Source: Paraburkholderia fungorum
Lineage (GTDB): Bacteria; Pseudomonadota; Gammaproteobacteria; Burkholderiales; Burkholderiaceae
NCBI RefSeq assembly: GCF_900099835.1
Contig: NZ_FNKP01000001.1
Coordinates: forward strand, 1,984,001 to 2,048,000
DNA: 64,000 nucleotides
Direction: 5' to 3'
Part shown: in pieces, positions 9,828-19,268 of the stretch
How positions within the stretch are numbered: the stretch's first letter is position 1
Layout of the letters: every line of letters starts with the position of its first letter
The notes under the pieces: model-generated
Database searches by the model: none
What the model saw: the letters and a program-made list of their open reading frames with translations, nothing else
Told to the model about the DNA's origin: nothing
Position numbers and translations under genes: made by a program

Positions 9828-11771
9828 ATGCTCGATTTTTTCCGTAATCACAAACGCCTGATGATGTTCATGCTCATCCTCGTCATTGTGCCGGGGTTGG
9901 GTTTTGTGGGTATTCAAGGGTTCCGCGGCTTTTTCGACGAGAGCGCAAACGTCGCAAGCGTCAACGGTCACAAGATCACTCGCGCAGAGTACGACGACGC
10001 CATGCGTCAGCAACTCGACCGTGCTCGTCAAATGCTTGGCGCGCAGTTCGACATGAAGTCGTTCGATACGCCGGATCGTCGCCGCGACATGCTCGACGGT
10101 TTGATCGAACAGCGCGTGCTGGCCGATGAAACGCAGCGTCTGCATCTGACTGCATCCGACGACGCCGTGCGTCGCGTTCTGCTCAACGATCCGGTTATCT
10201 CGTCGCTGAAGAATCCCGACGGCTCGATCGACCTCGACCGCTACAAGCAATTGCTTGCGATGCAGGGCATGACGCCCGACCAGTACGACGAGCGCGTGCG
10301 CTATAGCATTGCCACGCAGCAACTGCCGGCAAGCATTCAAGGCAGTGCTTTCACGTCGAAAACCCTCGCACAGCAACTGACCGCACTGGCAGAACAGCAG
10401 CGTGAAGTGCAGGGCATCGCGTTCCATCCGCGTGACTATGCGGCGAAAGTCCAGCCGACCGACGCGCAATTGCAGGCGTATTACGACGCGCACAAGAGCG
10501 ACTTCGCCACGCCCGCCACGGCTACGATTCAGTACCTCGTGATGTCGCCGGCAACGTTGAGCGCGGCAACGCAGCCGAGCGACGCCGATCTGAAGAAGTA
10601 CTACGACGACAACATCACGCACTTCCGCACGGACGGCGAGGTGCGTGCAAGCCACATTCTGATTTCGGCGCCGAAAGACGCGAGCCCGGCTGACAAAGCC
10701 AAGGCGAAGCAGAAGGCCGAAGAGTTGCTCGCGCAGATCAAGGCGCACCCGGATCAGTTTGCGCAGATCGCTCAGCAGAATTCGCAGGATCCGGGTTCGG
10801 CATCGAAGGGCGGTGACCTCGGTTACTTCGGTCGCGGCATGATCGCGGGCGGTCAGGCATTCGACGACGCTGTGTTCGCGCTGAAGAAAGACGAAGTCAG
10901 CGGCATCGTGCAAACCGATTTCGGTTTCCACATCGTCAAGGTGACGGATGTGAAGCCTGCCGTCACGAAGCCGTTCGACGAAGTGAAAGATCAGATCGCG
11001 AAAGATCTGAAGACGCAACTGGCCAGCAAGGCATTCACCGACGATTCGGAAGGCTTCACGTCGATCGTCTACGAAAAGGCGAAGAGCCTGCAACCGGCCG
11101 CCGACAAGTACAAGCTCCAGTTGCAAACCGCGACGGTCACGCCGCAGCCGGATCCGAAGCTGCCGCCTGACAGCCCGTTGAACAATGCGAAGTTCCTCGC
11201 GGCCGTGTTTGCCAATGACGCGGTGCAGGCTCGCAATAACACGCAAGCTATCGACGTTGGCGGCAACGCGCTGATCGCTGCACGCGTGACCGACTACAAG
11301 GCTGCGGCCGTGCCGGCGCTCGACGCGATCAAAGATGCCGTGCGTCAGAAGGTCGTTGCGGTTCAATCGGACGAGGCAGCGCATAAGGACGGTATCGCGA
11401 AGCTGGCCGAGTTTGAAAAGTCGAAGGCAACGACCGGTTTTTCGTCTCCGCTGAAGGTTTCGCGCAATGACGCGCAGGGCGTGCCGCCTGCCGCATTGAG
11501 TGCAATCTACAAAGCCGATGCGCAAAAATTGCCGGCTTACGTGGGTGTGGACCTCGGTGCTGATGGTTACGCGATCTATCGGGTGAACTCGGTGGTCGCG
11601 GGTGCGCCGATCGACCCGCAGCGTCTGACTGCTGCGCAGCAACAGATCGCACAAGTTGCCTCGCAGTCGGAAGTCGAAGCCTATGTGCAGGCGCTGCGCG
11701 AGCGTTCGAAAGTGAAGTTCTACGGCTCGCTCGACAGCAGCAGCAATAACGCGCAAGGCAACGACGACTAA
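9828..11771 (+). CDS. PpiD-like membrane-anchored periplasmic chaperone with SurA_N and PPIC domains
   Basis: A 647-residue protein with a short cytoplasmic N-terminus and one transmembrane helix at about residues 12-30 (MMFMLILVIVPGLGFVGI). The rest is periplasmic: a SurA-like N-terminal helical region, then a parvulin-type rotamase domain from about residue 270 (VRASHILISAPKDA ... GGDLGYFGRGMI). PpiD proteins (623 residues in E. coli) sit near SecYEG and assist newly exported outer-membrane and periplasmic proteins. Position after hupB matches ppiD in E. coli (lon-hupB-ppiD), here with two tRNAs inserted between. I start at 9828 (MLDFFRNHKR); the upstream ATG would run through the tRNA terminator. 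Confidence 0.93.
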   Translation: MLDFFRNHKRLMMFMLILVIVPGLGFVGIQGFRGFFDESANVASVNGHKITRAEYDDAMRQQLDRARQMLGAQFDMKSFDTPDRRRDMLDGLIEQRVLADETQRLHLTASDDAVRRVLLNDPVISSLKNPDGSIDLDRYKQLLAMQGMTPDQYDERVRYSIATQQLPASIQGSAFTSKTLAQQLTALAEQQREVQGIAFHPRDYAAKVQPTDAQLQAYYDAHKSDFATPATATIQYLVMSPATLSAATQPSDADLKKYYDDNITHFRTDGEVRASHILISAPKDASPADKAKAKQKAEELLAQIKAHPDQFAQIAQQNSQDPGSASKGGDLGYFGRGMIAGGQAFDDAVFALKKDEVSGIVQTDFGFHIVKVTDVKPAVTKPFDEVKDQIAKDLKTQLASKAFTDDSEGFTSIVYEKAKSLQPAADKYKLQLQTATVTPQPDPKLPPDSPLNNAKFLAAVFANDAVQARNNTQAIDVGGNALIAARVTDYKAAAVPALDAIKDAVRQKVVAVQSDEAAHKDGIAKLAEFEKSKATTGFSSPLKVSRNDAQGVPPAALSAIYKADAQKLPAYVGVDLGADGYAIYRVNSVVAGAPIDPQRLTAAQQQIAQVASQSEVEAYVQALRERSKVKFYGSLDSSSNNAQGNDD

Positions 11772-11817
11772 CTGTCGTCAGCGCTTTCAGGCCGCGTGCG
11801 GAACACAGTACGCAGGC

Positions 11818-11848
11818 AAAAAAGCCCCGCATTTGCGGGGCTTTTTCA
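11818..11848 (+). terminator. Rho-independent terminator of the ppiD-like gene
   Basis: AAAAAAGCCCCGC pairs across ATTT with GCGGGGCTTTTT. It lies 46 bp after the stop codon. The A/T flanks also allow it to serve the convergent lipoprotein gene. Confidence 0.9.
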
Positions 11849-11918
11849 TTTGACGATCGCGGTGCGACCGGCAAATGGTTTGCTGCTACGCAACGAGCGT
11901 TGCGTCAGACATTAAAGC

Positions 11919-12260
11919 TTAAAGGCAGCCGCTGATCGCGCCAGCCGCTTCACCGCCAGCGCCGCCGCCTGCGCGGAAACCGACCCACGTGCCCGGGCCG
12001 CTGTAGGACGGACGCACCACAGCTGCAGCGCCGTTAGGCGGTTGCTGACCCGGCACATACACGTCCATGGCCTGGTCGTTGGCCAGGGTATTTTGCGTGA
12101 CAACCTGCTGTTGCGAACCGTCGGCCCATTTCTGCGCGATGCAGGTGGCCACGGCCTTCGGCGGTTGCTGGCTTTGTCCGACGGATTGAACGCCAGCAGG
12201 CGGTTGAGCGGCGCAGGCAGAAATTGCCACGGTCAAAGCGATTAACGGTAGGTATTTCAC
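11919..12260 (-). CDS. Small predicted lipoprotein of unknown function
   Basis: A 113-residue protein with a short lipoprotein signal peptide (MKYLPLIALTVAISAC, Cys16 as the lipidation site). The mature part has PPAGVQS and QQPPNGAAA stretches, two or three cysteines (CIAQKW, GCL at the end) and a glycine/alanine-rich tail (RAGGGAGGEAAGAISG). The segment CIAQKWADGSQQQV resembles a short conserved motif common in small burkholderial lipoproteins, but I cannot name the family. It is convergent with the ppiD-like gene across a terminator. The location is probably the inner leaflet of the outer membrane. Function is not assigned. Confidence 0.75.
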   Translation of the reverse strand: MKYLPLIALTVAISACAAQPPAGVQSVGQSQQPPKAVATCIAQKWADGSQQQVVTQNTLANDQAMDVYVPGQQPPNGAAAVVRPSYSGPGTWVGFRAGGGAGGEAAGAISGCL

Positions 12261-12379
12261 GTTATCTCCTCGGAAGTCGCTCTAGCGAAACGAGCGGGGT
12301 GACACGGGATAGGAAAGTGTCAGAACAAACTTGCCGATCCGCGTTCCCAAAGTTCTGGAAACAAGTTGTTAGCAGCTTT

Positions 12380-13084
12380 TCAGTGCGACGAACTTGTACG
12401 AAGGAGTGGCTTTACTGCAGGCCACACGTTGTTGAGTAGCACTGGCTGTGCCTGCTGGGTCGGGTGCATCTGATCGGCCTGGAACATGTCCGGTTTGTCG
12501 GCGATGCCGGCGAGCAGGAACGGCACTAACGGCACGCGCAATTCCTTCGACAGATCGCCATACAGGCCGTGGAACTTTTGCGTGTAGTCGGGGCCGTAAT
12601 TGGGCGGGACGTACATGCCCACCAGCACGACCTTTGCATGTCCCTGTTGAGCCTGCTCGATGATCGTGCGCAGGTTGTCTTCGGTGGTGGAAAGCGGCAC
12701 GCCTCGCAATGCGTCGTTGGCGCCGAGTTCGACGATCACGATGCTCGGCTTCAGGCGTTGCATGAGCGCCGGCAAGCGGGCCCGTCCGCCGCTGGTGGTG
12801 TCGCCGCTGATGCTGGCATTGGCGACGCTATAATCGATTCGCTCGTCGGACAGACGCTGGCGCATCAGCGCAACCCAGCCAGTGTCGCGAGGCAGGCCGT
12901 ATTCGGCGGAGATGCTGTCGCCGAGTACGACGATCACCGGCCGGGCAGGTTCGGGCGCATTGGCGGCCTGGGCCGCGAAGGGCATCGAAAAAAGGGCGGC
13001 GGCCATCACGGTCGAGCCGAATGCTGTAGACAGCGCTGCGGCGCGCGGGGCTATGGCGAGCACTTTCAACCTACGCTTCACCAT
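12380..13084 (-). CDS. tesA: Arylesterase / thioesterase I (GDSL/SGNH hydrolase, TesA-like)
   Basis: A 234-residue exported SGNH hydrolase. The signal peptide of about 40 residues ends near AQAANA. Block I GDS places the nucleophile at Ser57 (VVLGDSISAEYGL). Block III is GAND, and the catalytic Asp204/His207 lie in DQMHP. Family members cleave acyl-CoA, aryl esters and lysophospholipids in the periplasm. The start ATG at 13084 overlaps the start of the divergent ybbA-like gene: the tetranucleotide CATG serves both. E. coli also has tesA and ybbA as divergent neighbours, which supports both names. Confidence 0.92.
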   Translation of the reverse strand: MVKRRLKVLAIAPRAAALSTAFGSTVMAAALFSMPFAAQAANAPEPARPVIVVLGDSISAEYGLPRDTGWVALMRQRLSDERIDYSVANASISGDTTSGGRARLPALMQRLKPSIVIVELGANDALRGVPLSTTEDNLRTIIEQAQQGHAKVVLVGMYVPPNYGPDYTQKFHGLYGDLSKELRVPLVPFLLAGIADKPDMFQADQMHPTQQAQPVLLNNVWPAVKPLLRTSSSH

Positions 13085-13769
13085 GCTAAACAAAACTGAT
13101 CCAGTCATTGAAGTGCGGGGTTTGTGCAAGAAGGTTAAGGATGCAGCGGGCGAACTGACGATTCTCGACGATATCGATCTTGCTATCGATGCCGGCAGCA
13201 GTGTGGCAATCGTCGGTGCATCCGGGTCGGGCAAGTCTACGCTGCTTGGCTTGCTCGCGGGATTGGACAGCGCGAGTTCGGGCTCGGTTCGGTTGCTGGG
13301 CCGGGAACTCGGCGAACTCGACGAAGACGGGCGGGCTGCGTTGCGCAGCGGATCGGTCGGCTTCGTGTTCCAGTCGTTCCAACTGATGCCGCACCTGACC
13401 GCGCTCGAGAACGTCACGTTGCCGCTCGAGTTGCAAGGCGGCGTCGGCACGCGCGAGGCGGCGCAACGGGCGCGTGGTCTGCTGGAGCAGGTCGGCCTTG
13501 GGCAGCGTACCGGGCACTATCCGAAGTTGCTGTCCGGTGGCGAACAGCAGCGTGTGGCGTTGGCGCGGGCCTTCGTCACGCATCCGGCTATCCTGTTCGC
13601 CGACGAACCCACCGGCAGTCTCGATGCCGCGACCGGTCACGCTGTGATCGATCTGATGTTCGAGATGAATCGCGCGAACGGCGCCACGCTGATTCTCGTT
13701 ACGCATGACATCGAACTGGCGCGTCGTTGCGACAAGACGGTGACGATCGAAGCGGGGCGGCTGGCCTGA
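13083..13769 (+). CDS. ybbA: ABC transporter ATP-binding protein, YbbA-like
   Basis: A 228-residue ATPase of the LolD/MacB-like family, the same length as E. coli YbbA. Walker A GASGSGKS is at 45-52, the signature [14 protein letters not shown] starts at 150, Walker [13 protein letters not shown] follows, and the H-loop lies in LILVTHD. In E. coli it partners with the permease YbbP; no permease is adjacent here, since pgi lies downstream in the opposite orientation. The ATPase therefore either pairs with a permease elsewhere or works alone. The start codon overlaps that of tesA on the opposite strand. Confidence 0.9.
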   Translation: MLNKTDPVIEVRGLCKKVKDAAGELTILDDIDLAIDAGSSVAIVGASGSGKSTLLGLLAGLDSASSGSVRLLGRELGELDEDGRAALRSGSVGFVFQSFQLMPHLTALENVTLPLELQGGVGTREAAQRARGLLEQVGLGQRTGHYPKLLSGGEQQRVALARAFVTHPAILFADEPTGSLDAATGHAVIDLMFEMNRANGATLILVTHDIELARRCDKTVTIEAGRLA

Positions 13770-13800
13770 TCCAGCGCTATCGACAAAAGTCGTTGCTATA

Positions 13801-13830
13801 AAAAAAGCGGGCCACGAAGGCCCGCTTTTT
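13801..13830. terminator. Bidirectional terminator between ybbA and pgi
   Basis: A 12-bp stem AAAAAGCGGGCC / GGCCCGCTTTTT with loop ACGAA. A-tract and T-tract flanks fit termination of both converging transcripts. Confidence 0.9.
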
Positions 13831-13884
13831 CATTTCCGCTATTCATTCCTGCTAGAAGCAGCGGGATTCAACCCGAAGCATCGC

Positions 13885-15507
<1,623 letters not shown>

Positions 15508-15614
15508 AGCGTCCGTCTAACCAGGGGGCACGAAGAAAGGCCGCGCGTGAAGCGCTGCCGAGGATGATGCAACGATGCTGTTAGAACGATGCCGCGCAGC
15601 CGGGTTCGCGACGC

Positions 15615-15691
15615 GGGCGGCAGTGAAGTTTCAACCGGCTCTTGACGAGCCGCAGAGCCTTCGGGCTCCGGTTGAAACTTCGCTGCTGCCC
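15615..15691. repeat. Long inverted repeat with nested hairpins between pgi and nnr
   Basis: Arms at 15615-15638 and 15668-15691 pair over 24 positions, with only two non-Watson-Crick positions that would be G-U wobbles in RNA. The shared core is GAAGTTTCAACCGG and its complement. The 29-nt apex contains two more small hairpins: CTC/GAG around TTGAC, and AGCC-TTCG-GGCT, a UUCG-type tetraloop on the plus strand. There is no T-tract, so it is not a standard terminator. It could be a transcript-end structure, a leader element or a miniature repeat. Confidence 0.8.
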
Positions 15692-15805
15692 GCGATCGAC
15701 CCGACACGCGGCGCAGTTGTCCAGTATAGCGGCGATGCGTGACAGCCTGCATGGGTTTGGGCATCGCGCGCAAAAGTTGGGACGACGGTGCGCGTCAGGC
15801 CGGCG

Positions 15806-17395
15806 TTATGCGGCCGTCGGCGGATAGAACATACGGTTCAGCAGGGTGCGCACCATCGGTGCGAGTTCGCCTGCTGTCAGGCCGGCCGGCCCATGGCCTT
15901 GCGCGGTGAGGGTGTCGGCGGCGAGGCCGTGCAGGAACACGCCCGCGAGAGCCGCCTCGTAGCGTGGCAAATGTTGCGCGAGCAATGCGCCGATGATCCC
16001 GCCGAGCACGTCGCCGGTGCCGCCCGTGGCGAGCGCCGCGTTGCCGGTCGGGTTGATCGCGAGGCGGCCGTCCGGCGCCGCGACGATCGTGCCTGTCCCT
16101 TTCAGAACCACGACGCTCGCAAAGCGCGCGGCCAGCGCGCGGGCCGCGCCGACGCGGTCGCGCTGCACGGCGGCGGCGTCGCTGCCGAGCAGGCGCGCGG
16201 CTTCGAGCGGATGCGGCGTCAGGATGCAAGGGTCGCCTTGCACGCCGCGCGCGGTCACTTCGTCGGCCAGAGCGGGATCTTTGGCGATCAGGTTCAGTGC
16301 ATCGGCATCGAACAGTTTGGGCACGTCGAGCGGCAGCACGTCGTGCATGACGCGCGTCGCGCGCTCGCGGTGCCCCATGCCGCAGCCGACCGCCAGCGCA
16401 TCCATCGAATCGAGCGGCAGATCGTCGATGGGATGCAGCATCAGTTCGGGATGCGGCGGATCGTAAGGCGGAGCGCCGTCGCCCAGCAGCGCGACGTGCA
16501 CTTTGCCCGCGCCGGTGTAGAGCGCCGCGCGCGACGCGAGGATCGGCGCGCCGCACATCCCCGTATCGCCGCCGACCACCGCGAGGCTGCCGAACGTGCC
16601 CTTGTTGGTCGCGAAATCGCGCGGCGGCAGGAACGCGCTGAAAAGCTCGGGCGCGTTCAATTGCACGACCGTGCGCGCGCCAATGTCGACGCCGATCGGC
16701 GCGACAGTCACCTGGCCGGCGAGGTCGCGCCCCTGCGCGGTGAACAGACCCGGCTTCGCGCCGATGAAGGTGATCGTGTGAGTCGCGCAGACCGCGACGC
16801 CGTCGCCATTGCCGACGACCGTGCCGGTGTCGCTGTCGAGTCCGCTTGGAACGTCGAGCGCGAGAACGCCGCCTTTTCTGGGCCGCGCTTTTGCCCGCTG
16901 CGACAACTGCCGCGCGACATTCGCGAACACGCCTTCGAGCGGACGCGTCAGGCCGATGCCGAACATGCCGTCCACGAGCCAGCGGAAGCCGTCCAGCGAT
17001 GCAGGCGGTTCCGGTGTGATCGGCACGCCCGCGGCGCGGGCCGTGTCGAGTGCCCAGCGGGCGTCGTCCGGTTTCACGTCGACGGGCATACACAACTCGA
17101 CGGCGATTCCCACCTTGTGCAATTCGGCCGCGAGAATCAACGCGTCGCCGCCGTTATTGCCGGGGCCGGCGATCAGCCACACGCGCTGCTTCGATTTTTC
17201 GACCGACGTGTCGCGGGTGATCTGCTCATGCAGAAAGCTCGCCGCCGATTGCCCGGCGCGGCCCATCAGCGTGTGCGGGGGCAGTGCGGCTTGAGCTTGC
17301 GATTCGGCGATCCGCAGATCCGTCAGCGTCAGCAGGGGCAGCGCCCGATGATGCGGGTTGATGAGGGTAGGCGGCGTGTGTTCGGCGTCTGTCAT
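15806..17395 (-). CDS. nnr: Bifunctional NAD(P)H-hydrate epimerase / ADP-dependent NAD(P)H-hydrate dehydratase
   Basis: Repairs NADHX and NADPHX formed when NAD(P)H is hydrated. The N-terminal YjeF_N epimerase half (to about residue 230) contains GPGNNGGDALILAAELH. The C-terminal ribokinase-like dehydratase half contains VVGGDTGMCGAPILASRAAL and the anion-hole signature NAALATGGTGDVLGGIIGALLAQ. The length is 529 residues from the preferred start at 17395 (MTDAEHTPP). An in-frame upstream ATG at 17440 would add a cysteine/arginine-rich stretch not expected in the family. It is on the same strand as the DadA-like gene upstream, separated by 271 bp and a strong hairpin, and so is probably an independent unit. 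Confidence 0.95.
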   Translation of the reverse strand: MTDAEHTPPTLINPHHRALPLLTLTDLRIAESQAQAALPPHTLMGRAGQSAASFLHEQITRDTSVEKSKQRVWLIAGPGNNGGDALILAAELHKVGIAVELCMPVDVKPDDARWALDTARAAGVPITPEPPASLDGFRWLVDGMFGIGLTRPLEGVFANVARQLSQRAKARPRKGGVLALDVPSGLDSDTGTVVGNGDGVAVCATHTITFIGAKPGLFTAQGRDLAGQVTVAPIGVDIGARTVVQLNAPELFSAFLPPRDFATNKGTFGSLAVVGGDTGMCGAPILASRAALYTGAGKVHVALLGDGAPPYDPPHPELMLHPIDDLPLDSMDALAVGCGMGHRERATRVMHDVLPLDVPKLFDADALNLIAKDPALADEVTARGVQGDPCILTPHPLEAARLLGSDAAAVQRDRVGAARALAARFASVVVLKGTGTIVAAPDGRLAINPTGNAALATGGTGDVLGGIIGALLAQHLPRYEAALAGVFLHGLAADTLTAQGHGPAGLTAGELAPMVRTLLNRMFYPPTAA

Positions 17396-17591
17396 GGCGG
17401 ACCTGGCGTTTCGCGTGCTCGTTGCAGCACGCGCAAGCAAAGGAAATCGCTATGTTAGTGCCGATGCGGGCGCGATGCGCGGCTCTTTCCGGCCCGCGTT
17501 GGTACGTGCGCGCCATTTGCAGCGGGAATTGCGGGAGCGGTCGTCGCGTGTGCTCGCAAACAGACGCGACCGGACGCAAAAGAACGCAACC

Positions 17592-17627
17592 GGCGATCAT
17601 GAAAACCTTGTGGTTCTCATGATCGCC
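17592..17627 (-). terminator. Perfect tetraloop hairpin downstream of the DadA-like gene
   Basis: Sixteen-bp arms at 17592-17607 and 17612-17627 enclose a 4-nt loop. The one non-Watson-Crick position becomes a U-G wobble only when transcribed from the minus strand, which favours function in the minus-strand transcript. It begins 39 bp after the stop of the DadA-like gene. The T-rich tract after it is weak (TTGCGTTCTTTTGC), so it may act as a 3'-end stabiliser or an imperfect terminator. Confidence 0.6.
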
Positions 17628-17666
17628 AATACGTTTTCAAGTGGATTTGATGCAGAAGCGACAGGC

Positions 17667-18965
17667 TTATTGAAACCGTTCTGCCCGCAGTGCGGCCAGC
17701 GTATCGGCCGGCAAATCGGACGTCTGGCCTGAAATCAGATCGGCGACCAGCTTGCCCGCTCCGCAAGCGAGGCCCCAGCCCGCCGGACCATGTCCGACAT
17801 TGACGAACAGACGCGGATGCAGCGCATTGCCGATCACCGGCAAGCCATCCGGCGACAGCAGCTTGACGCCTTCCCACGGCAGCGCCGCCGAAATCCGCGC
17901 GGCGCCCGGAATCCAGTCATGCGTGGCCTGGCCGAGCAGCGCCAGCGCTTCTTTCGTGACTGCTTCGCCCAACGGCTTGTCGATCTGGCCGGCGCTTTGC
18001 AGCACCGCACCGCCCGCAATCCGCAACCGGTGATTCATCCGGCTGATGCCGATCCGCTTCACTGCGTCGACGATCGCCACATGCGGCGCGCATTCCTCGT
18101 GCGCGATCGGCGCGACCAGCGTATGCAGCCGCAGCGGATGCAGCGGCAGCTTCAAACCCAGCGGTTCGAGCAACGACAGGCTGCCATGACCGGCCGCCAC
18201 GACAACCGCGTCGGCGTGAATCACGTCGACTTCGCGTGAACGGGCGTCCGAACCTGGACGCGGCGCCAGTTCCACCGACGCGCGTTGTCCTTCGAGACGG
18301 ATCGCCGACACTTCGCAGCCGAGCATGAATTGCACGCCGCCTTGCGCGTCGAGCGTCTGCTTGATGAGTTTGGCGAACAGCGGGCAGTTGGCCGTGCGGT
18401 CCTGGTCGAACAGCACGCCGCCGGCGAACTCCGGTTCGGTGCGCACCGAATGCTCGAACGCCGCGCATTCGGCCGGCGTCAGCACGTGATGCGGGACTTC
18501 GTACTGGCGCAGCAATTCGAGCGCGGCTTGAGTCTGCTCCCATTCCTGCTGCGAGCGCACCAGATAAAGCACGCCGTTCGACTGTTCGAATTCGAGACCG
18601 AAGCGCGATTCGACATCGATCAACGCGTCGCGCGACGCTTCGATCAGCGGACGCAGCAGGCCGAACTGGCGGCTGAACGCGTCCGGTTCCTGCAGCGCGG
18701 ACAATTGCTTGACGAACTGACGCGCCTGCCCATTGAAGCCGACCTTGCTGATCACGCCGTTGCGGGCGTTCTGGCGGCTCGCCATGAAGGTCGGGCCGAA
18801 CCAGACGTCGAGCGGCGTGGGCAGGACCGTGCCGCCGTGGCCATAGGTGGCGCCCTGCGCGACGGTGGCGTGGCGCTCGACGACGCAGACCCGGTGACCG
18901 GCCGCGCGCAGGTGATAAGCGGTGGCGGCGCCTGCAATTCCGCCGCCAATGACGATGACATCCAT
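17667..18965 (-). CDS. FAD-dependent oxidoreductase, D-amino-acid dehydrogenase (DadA)-like
   Basis: A 432-residue DAO-family flavoprotein, the same length as E. coli DadA. The N-terminal dinucleotide-binding motif is at residues 7-12 (GGGIAG), with an acidic end of the second strand in VCVVERH. The C-terminal FAD signature is visible as SPDGLPVIG and [23 protein letters not shown]. Family members deaminate D-amino acids and pass electrons to the respiratory chain at the inner membrane. I start at 18965 (MDVIVIGGG). No alanine racemase or Lrp gene is adjacent, so the DadA name is not proved; a related glycine/D-amino acid oxidase is possible. It is divergent from purL. Confidence 0.85.
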   Translation of the reverse strand: MDVIVIGGGIAGAATAYHLRAAGHRVCVVERHATVAQGATYGHGGTVLPTPLDVWFGPTFMASRQNARNGVISKVGFNGQARQFVKQLSALQEPDAFSRQFGLLRPLIEASRDALIDVESRFGLEFEQSNGVLYLVRSQQEWEQTQAALELLRQYEVPHHVLTPAECAAFEHSVRTEPEFAGGVLFDQDRTANCPLFAKLIKQTLDAQGGVQFMLGCEVSAIRLEGQRASVELAPRPGSDARSREVDVIHADAVVVAAGHGSLSLLEPLGLKLPLHPLRLHTLVAPIAHEECAPHVAIVDAVKRIGISRMNHRLRIAGGAVLQSAGQIDKPLGEAVTKEALALLGQATHDWIPGAARISAALPWEGVKLLSPDGLPVIGNALHPRLFVNVGHGPAGWGLACGAGKLVADLISGQTSDLPADTLAALRAERFQ

Positions 18966-19186
18966 GTTCTGATTCGAGTTGCCGGCGGGACGCCGAAGTG
19001 GCGTATCCGTTCTGGCGTGACATGCGGCGCTGCCTGGCATGAGCCGGGCTGCTTGCGCCGATCTGGTGAAAGGCCGAATGATAGCAGTCAAACGCAAGGC
19101 GCGGCCACGCGGGCGGCGCATCGACGCAGCATCGGCGGATGGACCGAAACCGCACCGTCAGGCCCGCTGGAAGCCTGTTCCCGGGG

Positions 19187-19192
19187 TATAAT
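19187..19192 (+). promoter_or_regulatory. Perfect -10 hexamer upstream of purL
   Basis: TATAAT at 19187-19192 sits inside a small inverted repeat (CCGGG ... CCCGG on either side). The -35 position (around 19164-19169) is a poor match, so activation or an extended -10 is likely. The implied leader is about 70 nt. The DadA-like/purL divergent gap is 303 bp and holds nothing else recognisable. Confidence 0.5.
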
Positions 19193-19268
19193 CCCGGACT
19201 TCCTTTCCGCCTCACGTCGCCTGTATGTTCGAGTCTGCGGCATCGCAGAGCGACGCAACGTCAAGTCC

